A stretch of DNA of 64,000 nt from Streptomyces angustmyceticus (GCF_019933235.1 NZ_CP082945.1:2604001-2668000), one strand, 5' to 3'. Shown: positions 29,078 to 37,654, numbered from the stretch's first letter. Notes: a model not told the origin generated them from the letters alone. Made by a program: numbers and translations.

Positions 29078-30528
29078 TCCGCTGTATCCGGCTGACCGCC
29101 GCCTTCTCCTTCCTCCTGCTCGTGGCGCTGCTGGTCAACGCCGGGCGGGTGCAGGTCTACGAGGCGGAGAACTACGGCGCGAGCCCGGCCAACCGCCGCG
29201 GGCAGATCGTCCGTTACGCCCAGCCGCGCGGTGCCGTCCTCGTCGCCGGCCGGCCGGTCACCGGATCCCGGGACAGCGGGGGGCGGCTGCGCTACGAGCG
29301 CACCTACACCGAGGGGCCGCTGTATGCGCCGGTCACCGGCTACGCGTCGCAGACCTACGGGACGTCCCTGCTGGAGCGCGCGGAGGACGGCATCCTCTCC
29401 GGCGCCGACGACCGGCTCGCCACCTTCCCGTGGTGGGACCGGCTGACCCGCACCCACCGGCGGGGCGGCAGCGTCCGCACCACCATCAACCCCCGGATGC
29501 AGCGCGCCGCGTTCGACGGGCTGGGGGACAAGAAGGGCGCGGTGGCGGCGATCGAGCCGGCGACGGGGCGGGTCCTGGCGCTGGTCAGCACGCCGTCGTA
29601 CGACCCGGGTGAGCTGTCCGGCAACGACGCCGCGGTCGGCGCGGCCTGGCGCCGGCTGAACGGCGCCGAGCAGCAGCCGATGCTCAACCGGGCGCTGCGC
29701 CAGACCTATCCGCCCGGCTCCACGTTCAAGGTCGTCACCGCGGCGGCCGCGCTGGAGAGCGGCCGGGTCACCGACATCGACGCCCCCACCGATTCGCCCG
29801 ACCCCTACCCCCTGCCCGGCACCGACACCCGGCTCGGCAACGCCGCGGAGGGGTGCGAGGACGCGCCGCTCAAGGACGCCTTCCGGGCCTCGTGCAACAC
29901 CGTCTTCGCGCGGCTGGGCGCACGGATCGGGCTGGCCGGCCTGGCCGACACGGCCCGGAGGTTCGGCTTCAACGACCGGATGCTGCGCATCCCCTCGCCG
30001 GTGGCGCCGAGCAACTTCGACACGCGGATGGACGCCTCGCAGGTCGCGCTCTCCGCCATCGGCCAGTACGACACCGCCGCCACTCCCCTCCAGATGGCGA
30101 TGGTCGCGGCGGCGGTCGCCAACGGGGGCCAGCTGGCGTCGCCGTCGCTCGTGGACGAGGTGACCGATGCCCGCGGTGTCGTGGTCGCGGGCGGTCCGCG
30201 CCGCACCACGCGCCAGGTGACCGGTCCGGTCACCGCCCAGCAGCTCCAGGAGATGATGGTCGATGTCGTCGAGCACGGCAGCGGACGGCCCGCCGCGATC
30301 AAGGGCGTCACGGTCGGCGGCAAGACCGGCACCGCGCAGCACGGGGTGCGCAACGAGGGCACGCCGTACGCCTGGTTCATCTCCTGGGCGCGGGCGAAGG
30401 ACAGTTACGAGCCGGCCGTGGCGGTGGCCGTGGTGGTGGAGGACGCGGCCGCCGACCGGGCGGACATCAGCGGCGGCGGGAACGCGGCCCCGATCGCCCG
30501 CGCGGTGATGGCGGCGGCGCTGGGCTGA
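29074..30528 (+). CDS. Penicillin-binding protein, transpeptidase partner of the SEDS gene
   Basis: This is a membrane-anchored D,D-transpeptidase that cross-links peptidoglycan. It has an N-terminal anchor (residues 8-22), a short dimerisation-like region, and a transpeptidase domain with S216-TFK219, SCN (273-275) and KTG (417-419). Length is 484 aa. It uses a TTG start overlapping the SEDS stop, with GGAGG 7 nt upstream. The SEDS-PBP pairing indicates one functional unit, probably a secondary elongation/sporulation synthase. Confidence 0.95.
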   Translation: MIRCIRLTAAFSFLLLVALLVNAGRVQVYEAENYGASPANRRGQIVRYAQPRGAVLVAGRPVTGSRDSGGRLRYERTYTEGPLYAPVTGYASQTYGTSLLERAEDGILSGADDRLATFPWWDRLTRTHRRGGSVRTTINPRMQRAAFDGLGDKKGAVAAIEPATGRVLALVSTPSYDPGELSGNDAAVGAAWRRLNGAEQQPMLNRALRQTYPPGSTFKVVTAAAALESGRVTDIDAPTDSPDPYPLPGTDTRLGNAAEGCEDAPLKDAFRASCNTVFARLGARIGLAGLADTARRFGFNDRMLRIPSPVAPSNFDTRMDASQVALSAIGQYDTAATPLQMAMVAAAVANGGQLASPSLVDEVTDARGVVVAGGPRRTTRQVTGPVTAQQLQEMMVDVVEHGSGRPAAIKGVTVGGKTGTAQHGVRNEGTPYAWFISWARAKDSYEPAVAVAVVVEDAAADRADISGGGNAAPIARAVMAAALG

Positions 30529-30569
30529 GCCCTTCGCGGCGGGCCGGGCGCGGGCTGCACAATGGCCGT

Positions 30570-31085
30570 ATGGCTGATGCGATCCCGCCCATGGAACCTG
30601 CTCCGCCCCCGCTGTTGTCCCTGGCCGAGGTGGAGGCGCTGGCCCGGCGCGCGCACTCCGGGCAGACCGACAAGGCGGGCCGCCCGTACGCCGAGCATCT
30701 GGCCGCGGTCGCCGCCGGGGTGCGCGAACGGGGCGGCAGCGACGAGCAGATCGCCGCGGCCTGGCTGCACGACGCCGTCGAGGACGCGGCGCTGACCCGG
30801 GAGTGGCTGGCCGGTGCGGCGCTGAGCGAGGCGACCAAGGAGATGATCCTGGCCGTCACCAAGCGGGCGGACGAGCCGGTCGAGGAGTACACCGCACGCA
30901 TTCTGGCCACGCCCGGGGCGCTGCTGGTCAAGGAGTCCGACCTGGCGCACAACGCCGATCCGGCCCGGCTGGCGGTGCTGGACGCGCCGACCCGGGAGCG
31001 GCTGACGGCCAAGTACGCGCGGGTGCGGGAGCTGTTGGGGTTGGCCTCGGGACCCTCGGGGACGTCCGGGGCGTCCGGACAGTAG
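30570..31085 (+). CDS. HD-domain phosphohydrolase, resembling small alarmone (ppGpp) hydrolases
   Basis: The 171-aa protein is one HD domain. The metal-binding set is H29 (RRAHSGQ), H43 (YAEHLA), H67-D68 with E71-D72 (WLHDAVED), and the late VKESDLAHNADP segment, which parallels VKLADRLHN in RelA/SpoT and MESH1. PYAEHLAAV corresponds to PYxxHPxxVA. A ppGpp hydrolase role is plausible but unproven. No Shine-Dalgarno precedes ATG 30570; CACAAT sits 6 nt before it, so it may be leaderless. A Gly/Ser-rich tail ends the protein. Confidence 0.82.
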   Translation: MADAIPPMEPAPPPLLSLAEVEALARRAHSGQTDKAGRPYAEHLAAVAAGVRERGGSDEQIAAAWLHDAVEDAALTREWLAGAALSEATKEMILAVTKRADEPVEEYTARILATPGALLVKESDLAHNADPARLAVLDAPTRERLTAKYARVRELLGLASGPSGTSGASGQ

Positions 31086-31201
31086 CGGCCGCCGGGGCAC
31101 GGGCTGTCGGTGGCATGGTGATCGCGCCGTCCTTTCCGCTCGCCCAGGGCCCGCCGGGGTCCGCACATCGGACACCTCCGCAGAAAGGTGTCGTACACAG
31201 C

Positions 31202-31213
31202 TACCCTGCGGCG
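31202..31213 (+). promoter_or_regulatory. Leaderless promoter of the ABC ATPase gene
   Basis: TACCCT (31202-31207) is followed by 6 nt and ATG. No ribosome site is present. Confidence 0.6.
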
Positions 31214-32047
31214 ATGAGCCCCTCGCAGCCTTCACAGCCGCAGCCCGCCCCCGAAGCAGCCCGCGTGATCGCCGCCCTGGAAGGCGTCGGCGTCCGCCGG
31301 CACGCCACCGGCCAGGTCATCCTCGACGCCGTCGACTGGCGCGTACGGTCCGGTGAGCACTGGGCGCTGCTCGGCGCGAACGGCGCCGGCAAGACCACCG
31401 TCCTGCGTCTCGTCGGGGCGCTGATGTTCCCCACCGTCGGCACCGTCGAGGTGCTCGGGCACCGGCTCGGCTCGGTGGACGTCCGTGAGCTGCGCGCCGT
31501 CATCGGGCTGGTCTCCGGCGCGCAGAAGGTGCCGCAGGACGCGACGGGGCACACGGTCGTCCTGACCGGGGCGAGCGGCACCGTGCAGCCGCTGTGGCGC
31601 ACCTACGACGCGGCGACCCGTGAGCGCGCCCATGAACTCCTCGCCGAACTGGACTGCAAGGAGCTGGCGGAGCGGCCGTACGGGGTGTGCTCGGGCGGCC
31701 AGCGGGCCAGGATCCTGATCGCCCGCGCGCTGATGGCCGACCCCCGGCTGCTGCTGCTCGACGAGCCGTTCAACGCGCTCGACCTGCCCTCCCGCGAGGA
31801 CCTGATCGATGCCCTGCACCGGCTGGCCCTGGGGCGGCCGGAGTTGGCGACCGTGACGGTCACCCACCACCTGGAGGAGCTGTCCCCGTCCGTCGGCCAC
31901 GCCCTGCTCCTGCGCGAGGGCCGGGTGCAGGCGCGCGGCCCGGTGGGCGAGGTGCTGACCGGAGAGCGGATGACCGCCTGCTTCGGCCGTCCGATCGAGG
32001 TGTCCCGGCACGAGGGCCGGTGGCTGGCCCGGTCCGGCAAGCGGTAG
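31214..32047 (+). CDS. Orphan ABC transporter ATP-binding protein
   Basis: The 277-aa ATPase has Walker A GANGAGKT (54-61), Q-loop region, the signature CSGGQRARILIARAL (a variant LSGGQ), Walker B LLLLDEPFNALD and the H-loop VTVTHHLEE. No permease gene is adjacent. It resembles ModF/YlmA-type soluble ABC ATPases whose partners are unknown. It is probably leaderless. The MITE-like element begins 76 nt after its stop. Confidence 0.9.
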   Translation: MSPSQPSQPQPAPEAARVIAALEGVGVRRHATGQVILDAVDWRVRSGEHWALLGANGAGKTTVLRLVGALMFPTVGTVEVLGHRLGSVDVRELRAVIGLVSGAQKVPQDATGHTVVLTGASGTVQPLWRTYDAATRERAHELLAELDCKELAERPYGVCSGGQRARILIARALMADPRLLLLDEPFNALDLPSREDLIDALHRLALGRPELATVTVTHHLEELSPSVGHALLLREGRVQARGPVGEVLTGERMTACFGRPIEVSRHEGRWLARSGKR

Positions 32048-32122
32048 GTCCCGGCGGCCGTATCGCCCCCTAAGTGCCCAGGTACGCCGCAGGGGAGAGG
32101 GGCAGGAGGCCGACGACACCCC

Positions 32123-32288
32123 CTAGGGCCTGTCGTTTGGATCAGGCCGGATCAGGGAGCGGGGTCTGGTGCGTGCAGCTGCAAGGCGGAGGAGGGAGTC
32201 GACGCGGAGCGTCGGCGAGTGACGACAACGCCGCAGATGCGCGTGCCAGACCCCGCGAGCCCGGCCTGATCCAAACGACAGGCCCTAG
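32123..32288. mobile_element. MITE-like 166-bp palindromic element with CTAG ends
   Basis: The left end CTAGGGCCTGTCGTTTGG continues to a 28-bp repeat that recurs inverted and exact at the right end (32261-32288). Inside, GCGGGGTCTGG recurs inverted as CCAGACCCCGC, so the whole element can fold as one long interrupted hairpin. CTAG at both ends would be a 4-bp target duplication typical of some IS5-family elements. No transposase is encoded. The right CTAG supplies the TAG stop of the MarR gene. It lies between convergent genes, where it may also act as a terminator. Confidence 0.7.
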
Positions 32289-32854
32289 CCCTCCCCCGCG
32301 GCGTCCCGCACCCCGCTCAGGAACCGCCGGACCGCCGCCTGTTCCCCGGGCTCGAAGGTGGCGAGGAGGTCGATGGTGCGGTCGATCAGCGGGCCGAAGA
32401 ACGACCGGCCCAGGGCGACCGCGCGCTCGTCGACCTCCAGCAGGACACGGCGCCGGTCGCGGGTGTCGCGCACCCGCCGGATCAGGCCGAGCCGCTCCAG
32501 GCGGTCGATCAGCGCCGTGGTGCCGGCGGAGTTCAGCCCCAGTTGCTCACCGAGCCGTCCGGGGGTCGACTCGGTGCCGGCGCGGGCCGCGTCGAGCAGG
32601 CCGATCAGGGCCCGGAGGTCGGTGGGGTGCAGGCCGTTGCGGCCGGCGAACCGCGCCCCCGCGAGGTCGAGCCGCACGGTCACCTCGCGCAGCAGATGGA
32701 CCAGGTCCATCCCCTCCGGCTCCTCCGGGCTCCCCGGCTCCCCCAGTTCCACCGGATTCCCCGGTTCTCCCGGTCCGCCGGGCTCCACCGCGCCGCCGGG
32801 CTCCACCGCGCCGCCGGGCTCCACCGCTCCACCCGGCTCCTGCCGCTTCGCCAT
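32285..32854 (-). CDS. MarR-family transcriptional regulator with EPGGAV repeat tail
   Basis: The 189-aa protein has a winged-helix MarR domain (TPGRLGEQLGLNSAGTTALI, RRVRDTRDRRRVLLEV wing) in its C-terminal two thirds. Residues 5-45 are an unusual Pro/Gly/Glu-rich segment with three exact EPGGAV repeats (18-bp DNA repeat near 32779-32830) and more degenerate copies. The ATG at 32854 has GAGAGG 9 nt upstream. It is divergent from an alpha/beta hydrolase with a palindrome between, so it probably represses that gene and itself. Confidence 0.9.
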   Translation of the reverse strand: MAKRQEPGGAVEPGGAVEPGGAVEPGGPGEPGNPVELGEPGSPEEPEGMDLVHLLREVTVRLDLAGARFAGRNGLHPTDLRALIGLLDAARAGTESTPGRLGEQLGLNSAGTTALIDRLERLGLIRRVRDTRDRRRVLLEVDERAVALGRSFFGPLIDRTIDLLATFEPGEQAAVRRFLSGVRDAAGEG

Positions 32855-33052
32855 ACGCCGTCGCCTCTCTGCTCTCGCCCGCACCCGTGCTCGTGCCCGC
32901 GCCAGCCGTTCCGGTACTCGACGCCTTCCGACGCCCCTCGGGCACTCCGGAACTCACAGCGCCCTGCCCGGAATCCTGCCGTCGACATCCCGGAACTTCC
33001 CCGGAACGGCCCCGGAACTTCCCGGGGCTTTCCCGGACTCGGCCATTATTAC

Positions 33053-33065
33053 CTCGCTCAGCGAG
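33053..33065. promoter_or_regulatory. Candidate MarR operator
   Basis: CTCGCTCAGCGAG is a perfect inverted repeat (5-3-5) within TACCTCGCTCAGCGAGATA, in the AT-richer part of the divergent spacer. A second half-site pair CCTCGCTC...GAGCGAGG spans 33052-33082. The match to the typical size of MarR operators and the position support it. Confidence 0.55.
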
Positions 33066-33132
33066 ATACTTGCCGAGCGAGGCGATGCCCGAGCGTCTCG
33101 TTCCGCCGCTTCTCCCCGTCCCGGAGGTGCCC

Positions 33133-34089
33133 ATGACCGCAGCCCCCGCCCCGCAGACTCCCGCGCACGCCCCCTCCCCCGCCTTCCGTGACGCCTACGA
33201 GCGGGCGATGGCGCGCTGGCCGGTTCCGGTGGAACGGCTCGACCTGGAATCGGAGTTCGGCACCACCCGGGTCACCGTCTGCGGTCCGGCCGGCGCCCCG
33301 CCACTGGTCCTGCTGCACGGCGGCGGCACGACCTCGGCCGTCTGGTACGCCCAGGCCGCCGCGCTCGCCCCCACGCGCCGGGTCTACGCGGTGGACCAGA
33401 TCGGCGCGCCGGGGCTCAGCGTGCAGACGGGACGTCCGCTGCGGCGCCCTGAGGACCTGTACGTCTGGCTCGACGGTGTGCTCGACGGGCTCGGCCTGGA
33501 GTCGGTCGCGCTGCTCGGGCATTCGTACGGCGGCTGGCTCGCGCTGGGTTACGCCGTGCACGCCGCCGCGCCTCACCCCTCCGGCACCCCGGGGCCGCAA
33601 CGGGAGTCCCCCCGCGCCTCGGCACCCCGGGGGCGGGTGGCGCGGCTGGTCCTGCTCGATCCGACCCAGTGCTTCGCCGGGTACCGGCCGTCGTATCTGC
33701 TGCGGGCGCTGCCGCTGTTCGTCCGGCCCGGCGAGCGGAGCACCCGGCGGTTCCTGGCGTGGGAGACGCGGGGTGCGGCGCCCGCGCCGGAACTGGTGCG
33801 GCTGATGGGCCTGGGCGCCGCCGAGTTCCGCGGCGCGAAGGTGGTCACGGGGCCGCGCCCGGACGTCACCCGGCTCGGCGCCGCGGCGCCGCCCACCCTG
33901 GTGCTGCTGGCGGAGCACAGCCGGGCGCACGACCTGCGCCGGGTCGCCGCACGGGCCGAGCGGACGCCGGGCGTACGGCTAGCGACCGTGCCGGGCGTCA
34001 CCCACCACTCCATGCCGTACGACCGGGCCGGCGAACTCGGCCACCGGGTGCTGGACTTCCTGGAGGCGGGGCTTCCGGACGGGGCCTGA
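33133..34089 (+). CDS. Alpha/beta hydrolase
   Basis: The 318-aa enzyme has the oxyanion segment VLLHGGGTTS, the nucleophile elbow GHSYGG (S131), and a catalytic His in GVTHHSMPYD. An insert HPSGTPGPQRESPRASAPRG after the nucleophile helix is low complexity. The substrate is unknown. ATG 33133 is chosen because GGAGG lies 5 nt upstream; an ATG 48 nt earlier lacks one. It is under likely control of the divergent MarR gene. Confidence 0.88.
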   Translation: MTAAPAPQTPAHAPSPAFRDAYERAMARWPVPVERLDLESEFGTTRVTVCGPAGAPPLVLLHGGGTTSAVWYAQAAALAPTRRVYAVDQIGAPGLSVQTGRPLRRPEDLYVWLDGVLDGLGLESVALLGHSYGGWLALGYAVHAAAPHPSGTPGPQRESPRASAPRGRVARLVLLDPTQCFAGYRPSYLLRALPLFVRPGERSTRRFLAWETRGAAPAPELVRLMGLGAAEFRGAKVVTGPRPDVTRLGAAAPPTLVLLAEHSRAHDLRRVAARAERTPGVRLATVPGVTHHSMPYDRAGELGHRVLDFLEAGLPDGA

Positions 34090-34126
34090 CGGGCCCGGCC
34101 GGCCGGCGCCTCGTCGGTCCCGGCGC

Positions 34127-35236
34127 TCAGCCCTCGGCCGCCCCGTCCGCGATGGCCGCCGCGACCTCCGCCGTACGGGCCTCCTCCTCGGCCGCGAAGC
34201 GCTCCGCGTCGAGTTTCTCGGCGAGTTCCTCGTCCTCGGCCATGAGGAGGTCGAGGTTGGAGTCGCCCATCTCGAAGACGCCCATGCCCACGTAGGCGCG
34301 CTGGAGGCGTTCGCCCCACAGGCCGATGTCCTTCACGCAGGGCACGATCCGGCTGAAGAGGAGCTTGCGGAAGAGGTGCAGGAACTCGGAGTTCTCGGTG
34401 AACTCGGCGGCCTCGTCGTGCGGTATGCCGAAGTTCTCCAGGACTTCCAGGCCGCGCAGCCGGTCGCGCATCAGGTAGCAGCCCTCGATGACGAACTCCT
34501 CGCGTTCGCGCAGTTCGGCGTCGGTGAGCTGCTTGTAGTAGTCGCGCAGCGCCATCCGCCCGAAGGCGACATGGCGGGCCTCGTCCTGCATGACGTAGGC
34601 GAGGATCTGCTTGGGCAGGGGCTTGGTGGTGGTGTCGCGGATCATGCCGAAGGCGGCCAGCGCCAGGCCCTCGATCAGGACCTGCATGCCGAGGTAGGGC
34701 ATGTCCCAGCGGGAGTCCTTGAGGGTGTCGGAGAGCAGCGCCTGGAGGTTGTCGTTGACCGGGTAGAGCATCCCGATCTTCTCCTGGAGGAAGCGGCTGT
34801 ATATCTCGGCGTGCCGCGCCTCGTCCATGGTCTGGGTGGCGGAGTAGAACTTCGCGTCGAGGTCCGGGACGGACTCCACGATCCGCGCCGCGCAGACCAT
34901 GGCGCCCTGCTCGCCGTGGAGGAACTGGCTGAACTGCCAGGAGGTGTAGTGCTGACGGAGTTCCCCGCGGTCCTTCTCGGTCATTTTGTCCCAGTACTTC
35001 GTGCCGTACAGGGACATGGACTCGTCGGGGGTGCCGAGCGGATCGCGGGGGTCGACCTCCAGGTCCCAGTCGATCCGCAGGGTGGCATCCCACTGCTTGT
35101 CCTTGCCCTTCTGGTAGAGGGCCAGCAGCCGGTCGCGCCCGTCGTCGTAGTCCCAGCTGAAGCGCGCCGCACCGGAGGCGGGCACCTTCCACACGGACTC
35201 ACCTGGGTCCTGTACGTAGAGATCTCGGGTCGACAC
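34127..35236 (-). CDS. Ferritin-like diiron protein (ribonucleotide-reductase R2-like fold)
   Basis: The 369-aa protein carries the two EX2H-type motifs of diiron carboxylate oxidases: E109 (HGEQGAM), E139-x2-H142 (MDEARHAEIY), E189-region (LIEGLAL) and E219-x2-H222 (QDEARHVAFG). That is a full ligand set. It has no export signal. The fold is shared with R2-like ligand-binding oxidases and acyl-ACP desaturases, and the substrate cannot be told. GTG 35236 has AGGAGG 4 nt upstream. It is divergent from the AurF-like diiron gene, so two diiron enzymes share one control region of ~167 nt. Confidence 0.85.
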   Translation of the reverse strand: MSTRDLYVQDPGESVWKVPASGAARFSWDYDDGRDRLLALYQKGKDKQWDATLRIDWDLEVDPRDPLGTPDESMSLYGTKYWDKMTEKDRGELRQHYTSWQFSQFLHGEQGAMVCAARIVESVPDLDAKFYSATQTMDEARHAEIYSRFLQEKIGMLYPVNDNLQALLSDTLKDSRWDMPYLGMQVLIEGLALAAFGMIRDTTTKPLPKQILAYVMQDEARHVAFGRMALRDYYKQLTDAELREREEFVIEGCYLMRDRLRGLEVLENFGIPHDEAAEFTENSEFLHLFRKLLFSRIVPCVKDIGLWGERLQRAYVGMGVFEMGDSNLDLLMAEDEELAEKLDAERFAAEEEARTAEVAAAIADGAAEG

Positions 35237-35403
35237 GGGGCCTCCTGGGCTCGCCAAACGCCCTGTCATGGGCGGTCGTTGGCAGGCTCACACGTTTCTT
35301 ACCGAAGGGTCAATAAGTCGTGCGCAGGGGATTGACGTCCTTGCTGACAAGCAGTCTCATAAGTTTTGACCGCGGGTAACCCACTAGCGAGGTAGCCACA
35401 GCC

Positions 35404-36351
35404 ATGACGAGCGCACCCACCGACATGACCGTGACGGACACCGACGTCCTGCGGGACGCCCTCGGTCTGCTCAAGGACCGGGAACAGGTCGCCGAGCGGT
35501 TGCTCGACTCCTCCGCCAAGCACTCCTTCGACCCCGACACCGAACTCGACTGGGACGCGCCCCTCGAAGAGGGCAAGTGGTTCTGGCCGCCGGAGCTGGT
35601 CTCGCTCTACGACACCCCGCTGTGGAAGAAGATGTCACCGGAGCAGCAGCAGGACCTCTCCCGGCACGAGGCCGCCGCCCTCGCCTCGCTCGGCATCTGG
35701 TTCGAGATCATCCTGATGCAGCTGCTGGTCCGGCACATCTACGACAAGCCGGTGACCAGCGCACACGTCCGCTACGCGCTCACCGAGATAGCCGACGAGT
35801 GCCGGCACTCCAAGATGTTCGCGCGCATGATCCAGAAGGGCGGCGCACCCGCGTACCCGGTCTCCCGGCTCAACCACAACCTCGCCCGCGTCCTCAAGAC
35901 GGTCTCCACCACCCCCGGCTCCTTCGCCTGCACCCTGCTCGGCGAGGAGATCCTCGACTGGATGCAGCGGCTGACGTTCCCGGACGAGCGGGTGCAGACG
36001 ATCGTGCGCGGGGTGACCCGCATCCATGTCGTCGAGGAGGCCCGGCATGTGCGCTACGCCCGCGAGGAGCTGCGCCGCCAGATGGTGACCGCGCCGCGCT
36101 GGGAGCGGGAGTTGACCCGCATCAGCTCCGGCGAGGCGGCCCGGGTCTTCTCCGTCGCCTTCGTCAACCCGGCCGTCTACACCCAGGTGGGGCTGGACCG
36201 GCGCGAGGCCGTCGCCCAGGTCAGGGCCAGCGGCCACCGCCGCGAGGTGATGCAGTCCGGCGCCCGGCGGCTTACCGACTTCCTGGACGAGATCGGCGTA
36301 CTGCGGGGCGTGGGCCGCCGGTTGTGGCGCAGCTCGGGCCTGCTGGCCTGA
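35404..36351 (+). CDS. AurF-like diiron oxygenase (p-aminobenzoate N-oxygenase family)
   Basis: The 315-aa protein has a complete diiron site with AurF spacing: E101 (GIWFEII), E132-x2-H135 (ADECRHSKM), E182 (GEEILDW), and H208, E212, H215 (RIHVVEEARH). AurF oxidises aryl amines to nitro groups; relatives oxidise other amines and alkyl chains. There is no pathway gene nearby to identify the substrate. It is divergent from the ferritin-like diiron gene and 74 nt upstream of a TetR gene. TTGACC and TTGACG motifs occur in the spacer, but a promoter cannot be fixed. Confidence 0.88.
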   Translation: MTSAPTDMTVTDTDVLRDALGLLKDREQVAERLLDSSAKHSFDPDTELDWDAPLEEGKWFWPPELVSLYDTPLWKKMSPEQQQDLSRHEAAALASLGIWFEIILMQLLVRHIYDKPVTSAHVRYALTEIADECRHSKMFARMIQKGGAPAYPVSRLNHNLARVLKTVSTTPGSFACTLLGEEILDWMQRLTFPDERVQTIVRGVTRIHVVEEARHVRYAREELRRQMVTAPRWERELTRISSGEAARVFSVAFVNPAVYTQVGLDRREAVAQVRASGHRREVMQSGARRLTDFLDEIGVLRGVGRRLWRSSGLLA

Positions 36352-36412
36352 AGCGGACGGCCGTGCGCCCGGCATCCCCCGAGCACCTGTACGAGCCGAC
36401 ATCCGGGCCGGT

Positions 36413-36425
36413 TACGCTGCTGTTC
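36413..36425 (+). promoter_or_regulatory. Leaderless promoter of the TetR gene
   Basis: TACGCT (36413-36418), 7 nt, then ATG 36426, with no Shine-Dalgarno. Confidence 0.55.
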
Positions 36426-37166
36426 ATGAACGGCAGCGGCACCGCCCCAGCAGTACCCCGACCCGCCTACCGCAGGCTGAGCGTGGAGCAGCGCCGCAGC
36501 CAATTGCTCACCGCCGCGCTGGACCTGTTCGCCCAGCGCGCCCCCGAGGACGTCTCCCTGGACGACGTCGCCCTGGCCGCCGGGGTCTCGCGGCCACTGG
36601 TCTACCGCTACTTCCCCGGCGGCAAGCAGCAGTTGTACGAGGCCGCCCTGCGCAGCGCGGCCGACATCCTGGAACGCTGCTTCGCCGAGCCGGAGACCGG
36701 GCCGCTCACCCGCCGGCTCTCGCGCGCGCTCGACCGCTATCTGGCCTTCGTCGACGAGCACGACGCGGGCTTCAGCGCGCTGCTGCAGGGCGGCAGCGTC
36801 GTGGGGACGACCCGTACGACCGCGATCGTGGACGAGGTGCGGCGCGCCGCCGCCGACCAGATCCTGCGGCACCTGGGCGAGCCGGAGCCGGGCCTGCGGC
36901 TGCGGATGACCGTCCGCATGTGGATCACCGCCGTCGAGGCCGCCTCGCTGATCTGGCTCGACGAGGACAAGCAGCCGTCCCTCGACGAGCTGCGGGACTG
37001 GCTGGTCGACCACTTCGTGGCGCTGCTGGCCGCCACCGCGGCCACGGACCCGCAGACCGCCCGGGTGACCCGGGCGGCACTGAAGCTGGAGACCGCCGAG
37101 GGCCCGGCCGGCGACCTGGCCCGCCGCATCCTGCCCGTCGTGGGCGACGCCACCCACCTGCTGTGA
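36426..37166 (+). CDS. TetR-family transcriptional regulator
   Basis: The 246-aa protein has an N-terminal HTH ([15 protein letters not shown] ... [20 protein letters not shown]) and a helical ligand-binding domain. Its place after the AurF-like gene suggests it controls one or both diiron genes; a short CTTG-CTGA-CAAG repeat near 35340 in their shared spacer is a possible site. It appears to have its own leaderless promoter. Confidence 0.92.
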   Translation: MNGSGTAPAVPRPAYRRLSVEQRRSQLLTAALDLFAQRAPEDVSLDDVALAAGVSRPLVYRYFPGGKQQLYEAALRSAADILERCFAEPETGPLTRRLSRALDRYLAFVDEHDAGFSALLQGGSVVGTTRTTAIVDEVRRAAADQILRHLGEPEPGLRLRMTVRMWITAVEAASLIWLDEDKQPSLDELRDWLVDHFVALLAATAATDPQTARVTRAALKLETAEGPAGDLARRILPVVGDATHLL

Positions 37167-37203
37167 CCCGGCGCCCGCGCGGCGGCGGTGTGACACTGAG
37201 GAC

Positions 37204-37470
37204 GTGAGAAGCGAGAACACCCTCTTCGTCGGCGGCCCGCTGGACGGCAAGGTCCTGCCCGTCCTGCTCGGCGCAACCGGCCGGCCACCGAAGACGTACG
37301 AGGTCCCCGTCCCGCACGACGACGGCCGGCCACCGACGGTGCACGTCTACCGCCGCGCCCCCGCCCTGGTGAACCGCCTCGGGCTCCCCAGCGGCTGGAA
37401 GTACGAGTACGCCCCGGAGGGCAAGGACCCGGACGAGGGCCCCAAGTGGCCTTGGCGCAGGCCCCGCTGA
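37204..37470 (+). CDS. Small conserved hypothetical protein (88 aa)
   Basis: It starts [20 protein letters not shown], a pattern common in short actinobacterial proteins of unknown function, then [14 protein letters not shown] and [13 protein letters not shown]. No signal peptide or membrane helix is seen. The GTG start at 37204 has no Shine-Dalgarno; GACACT lies 6 nt before it, so it may be leaderless. Confidence 0.7.
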   Translation: MRSENTLFVGGPLDGKVLPVLLGATGRPPKTYEVPVPHDDGRPPTVHVYRRAPALVNRLGLPSGWKYEYAPEGKDPDEGPKWPWRRPR

Positions 37471-37534
37471 ACGGCCCCGCGCCACGAGCGAAAACCGCAC
37501 CCCTCCCCCCACGGACAGCCGCCGCACCACGCGA

Positions 37535-37609
37535 GGGGACGGGCCTCCGGGGGTGGGTGCGGGACGTAAAGCGAAGCAGTCCCGCACCCACCCCCGGAGG
37601 CCCGTCCCC
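37535..37609. repeat. Perfect 31-bp inverted repeat with 13-nt loop
   Basis: GGGGACGGGCCTCCGGGG... (37535-37565) recurs exactly inverted at 37579-37609 around the loop gtaaagcgaagca. It lies after the 88-aa gene and before the convergent flavoprotein gene. A terminator role for the plus strand is likely. The length and perfection are unusual and the loop is AT-richer than its surroundings. Confidence 0.85.
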
Positions 37610-37654
37610 GGCACCACGACGCACCCACGCCGCGGCGGCAGCCCGCAAAAAACA

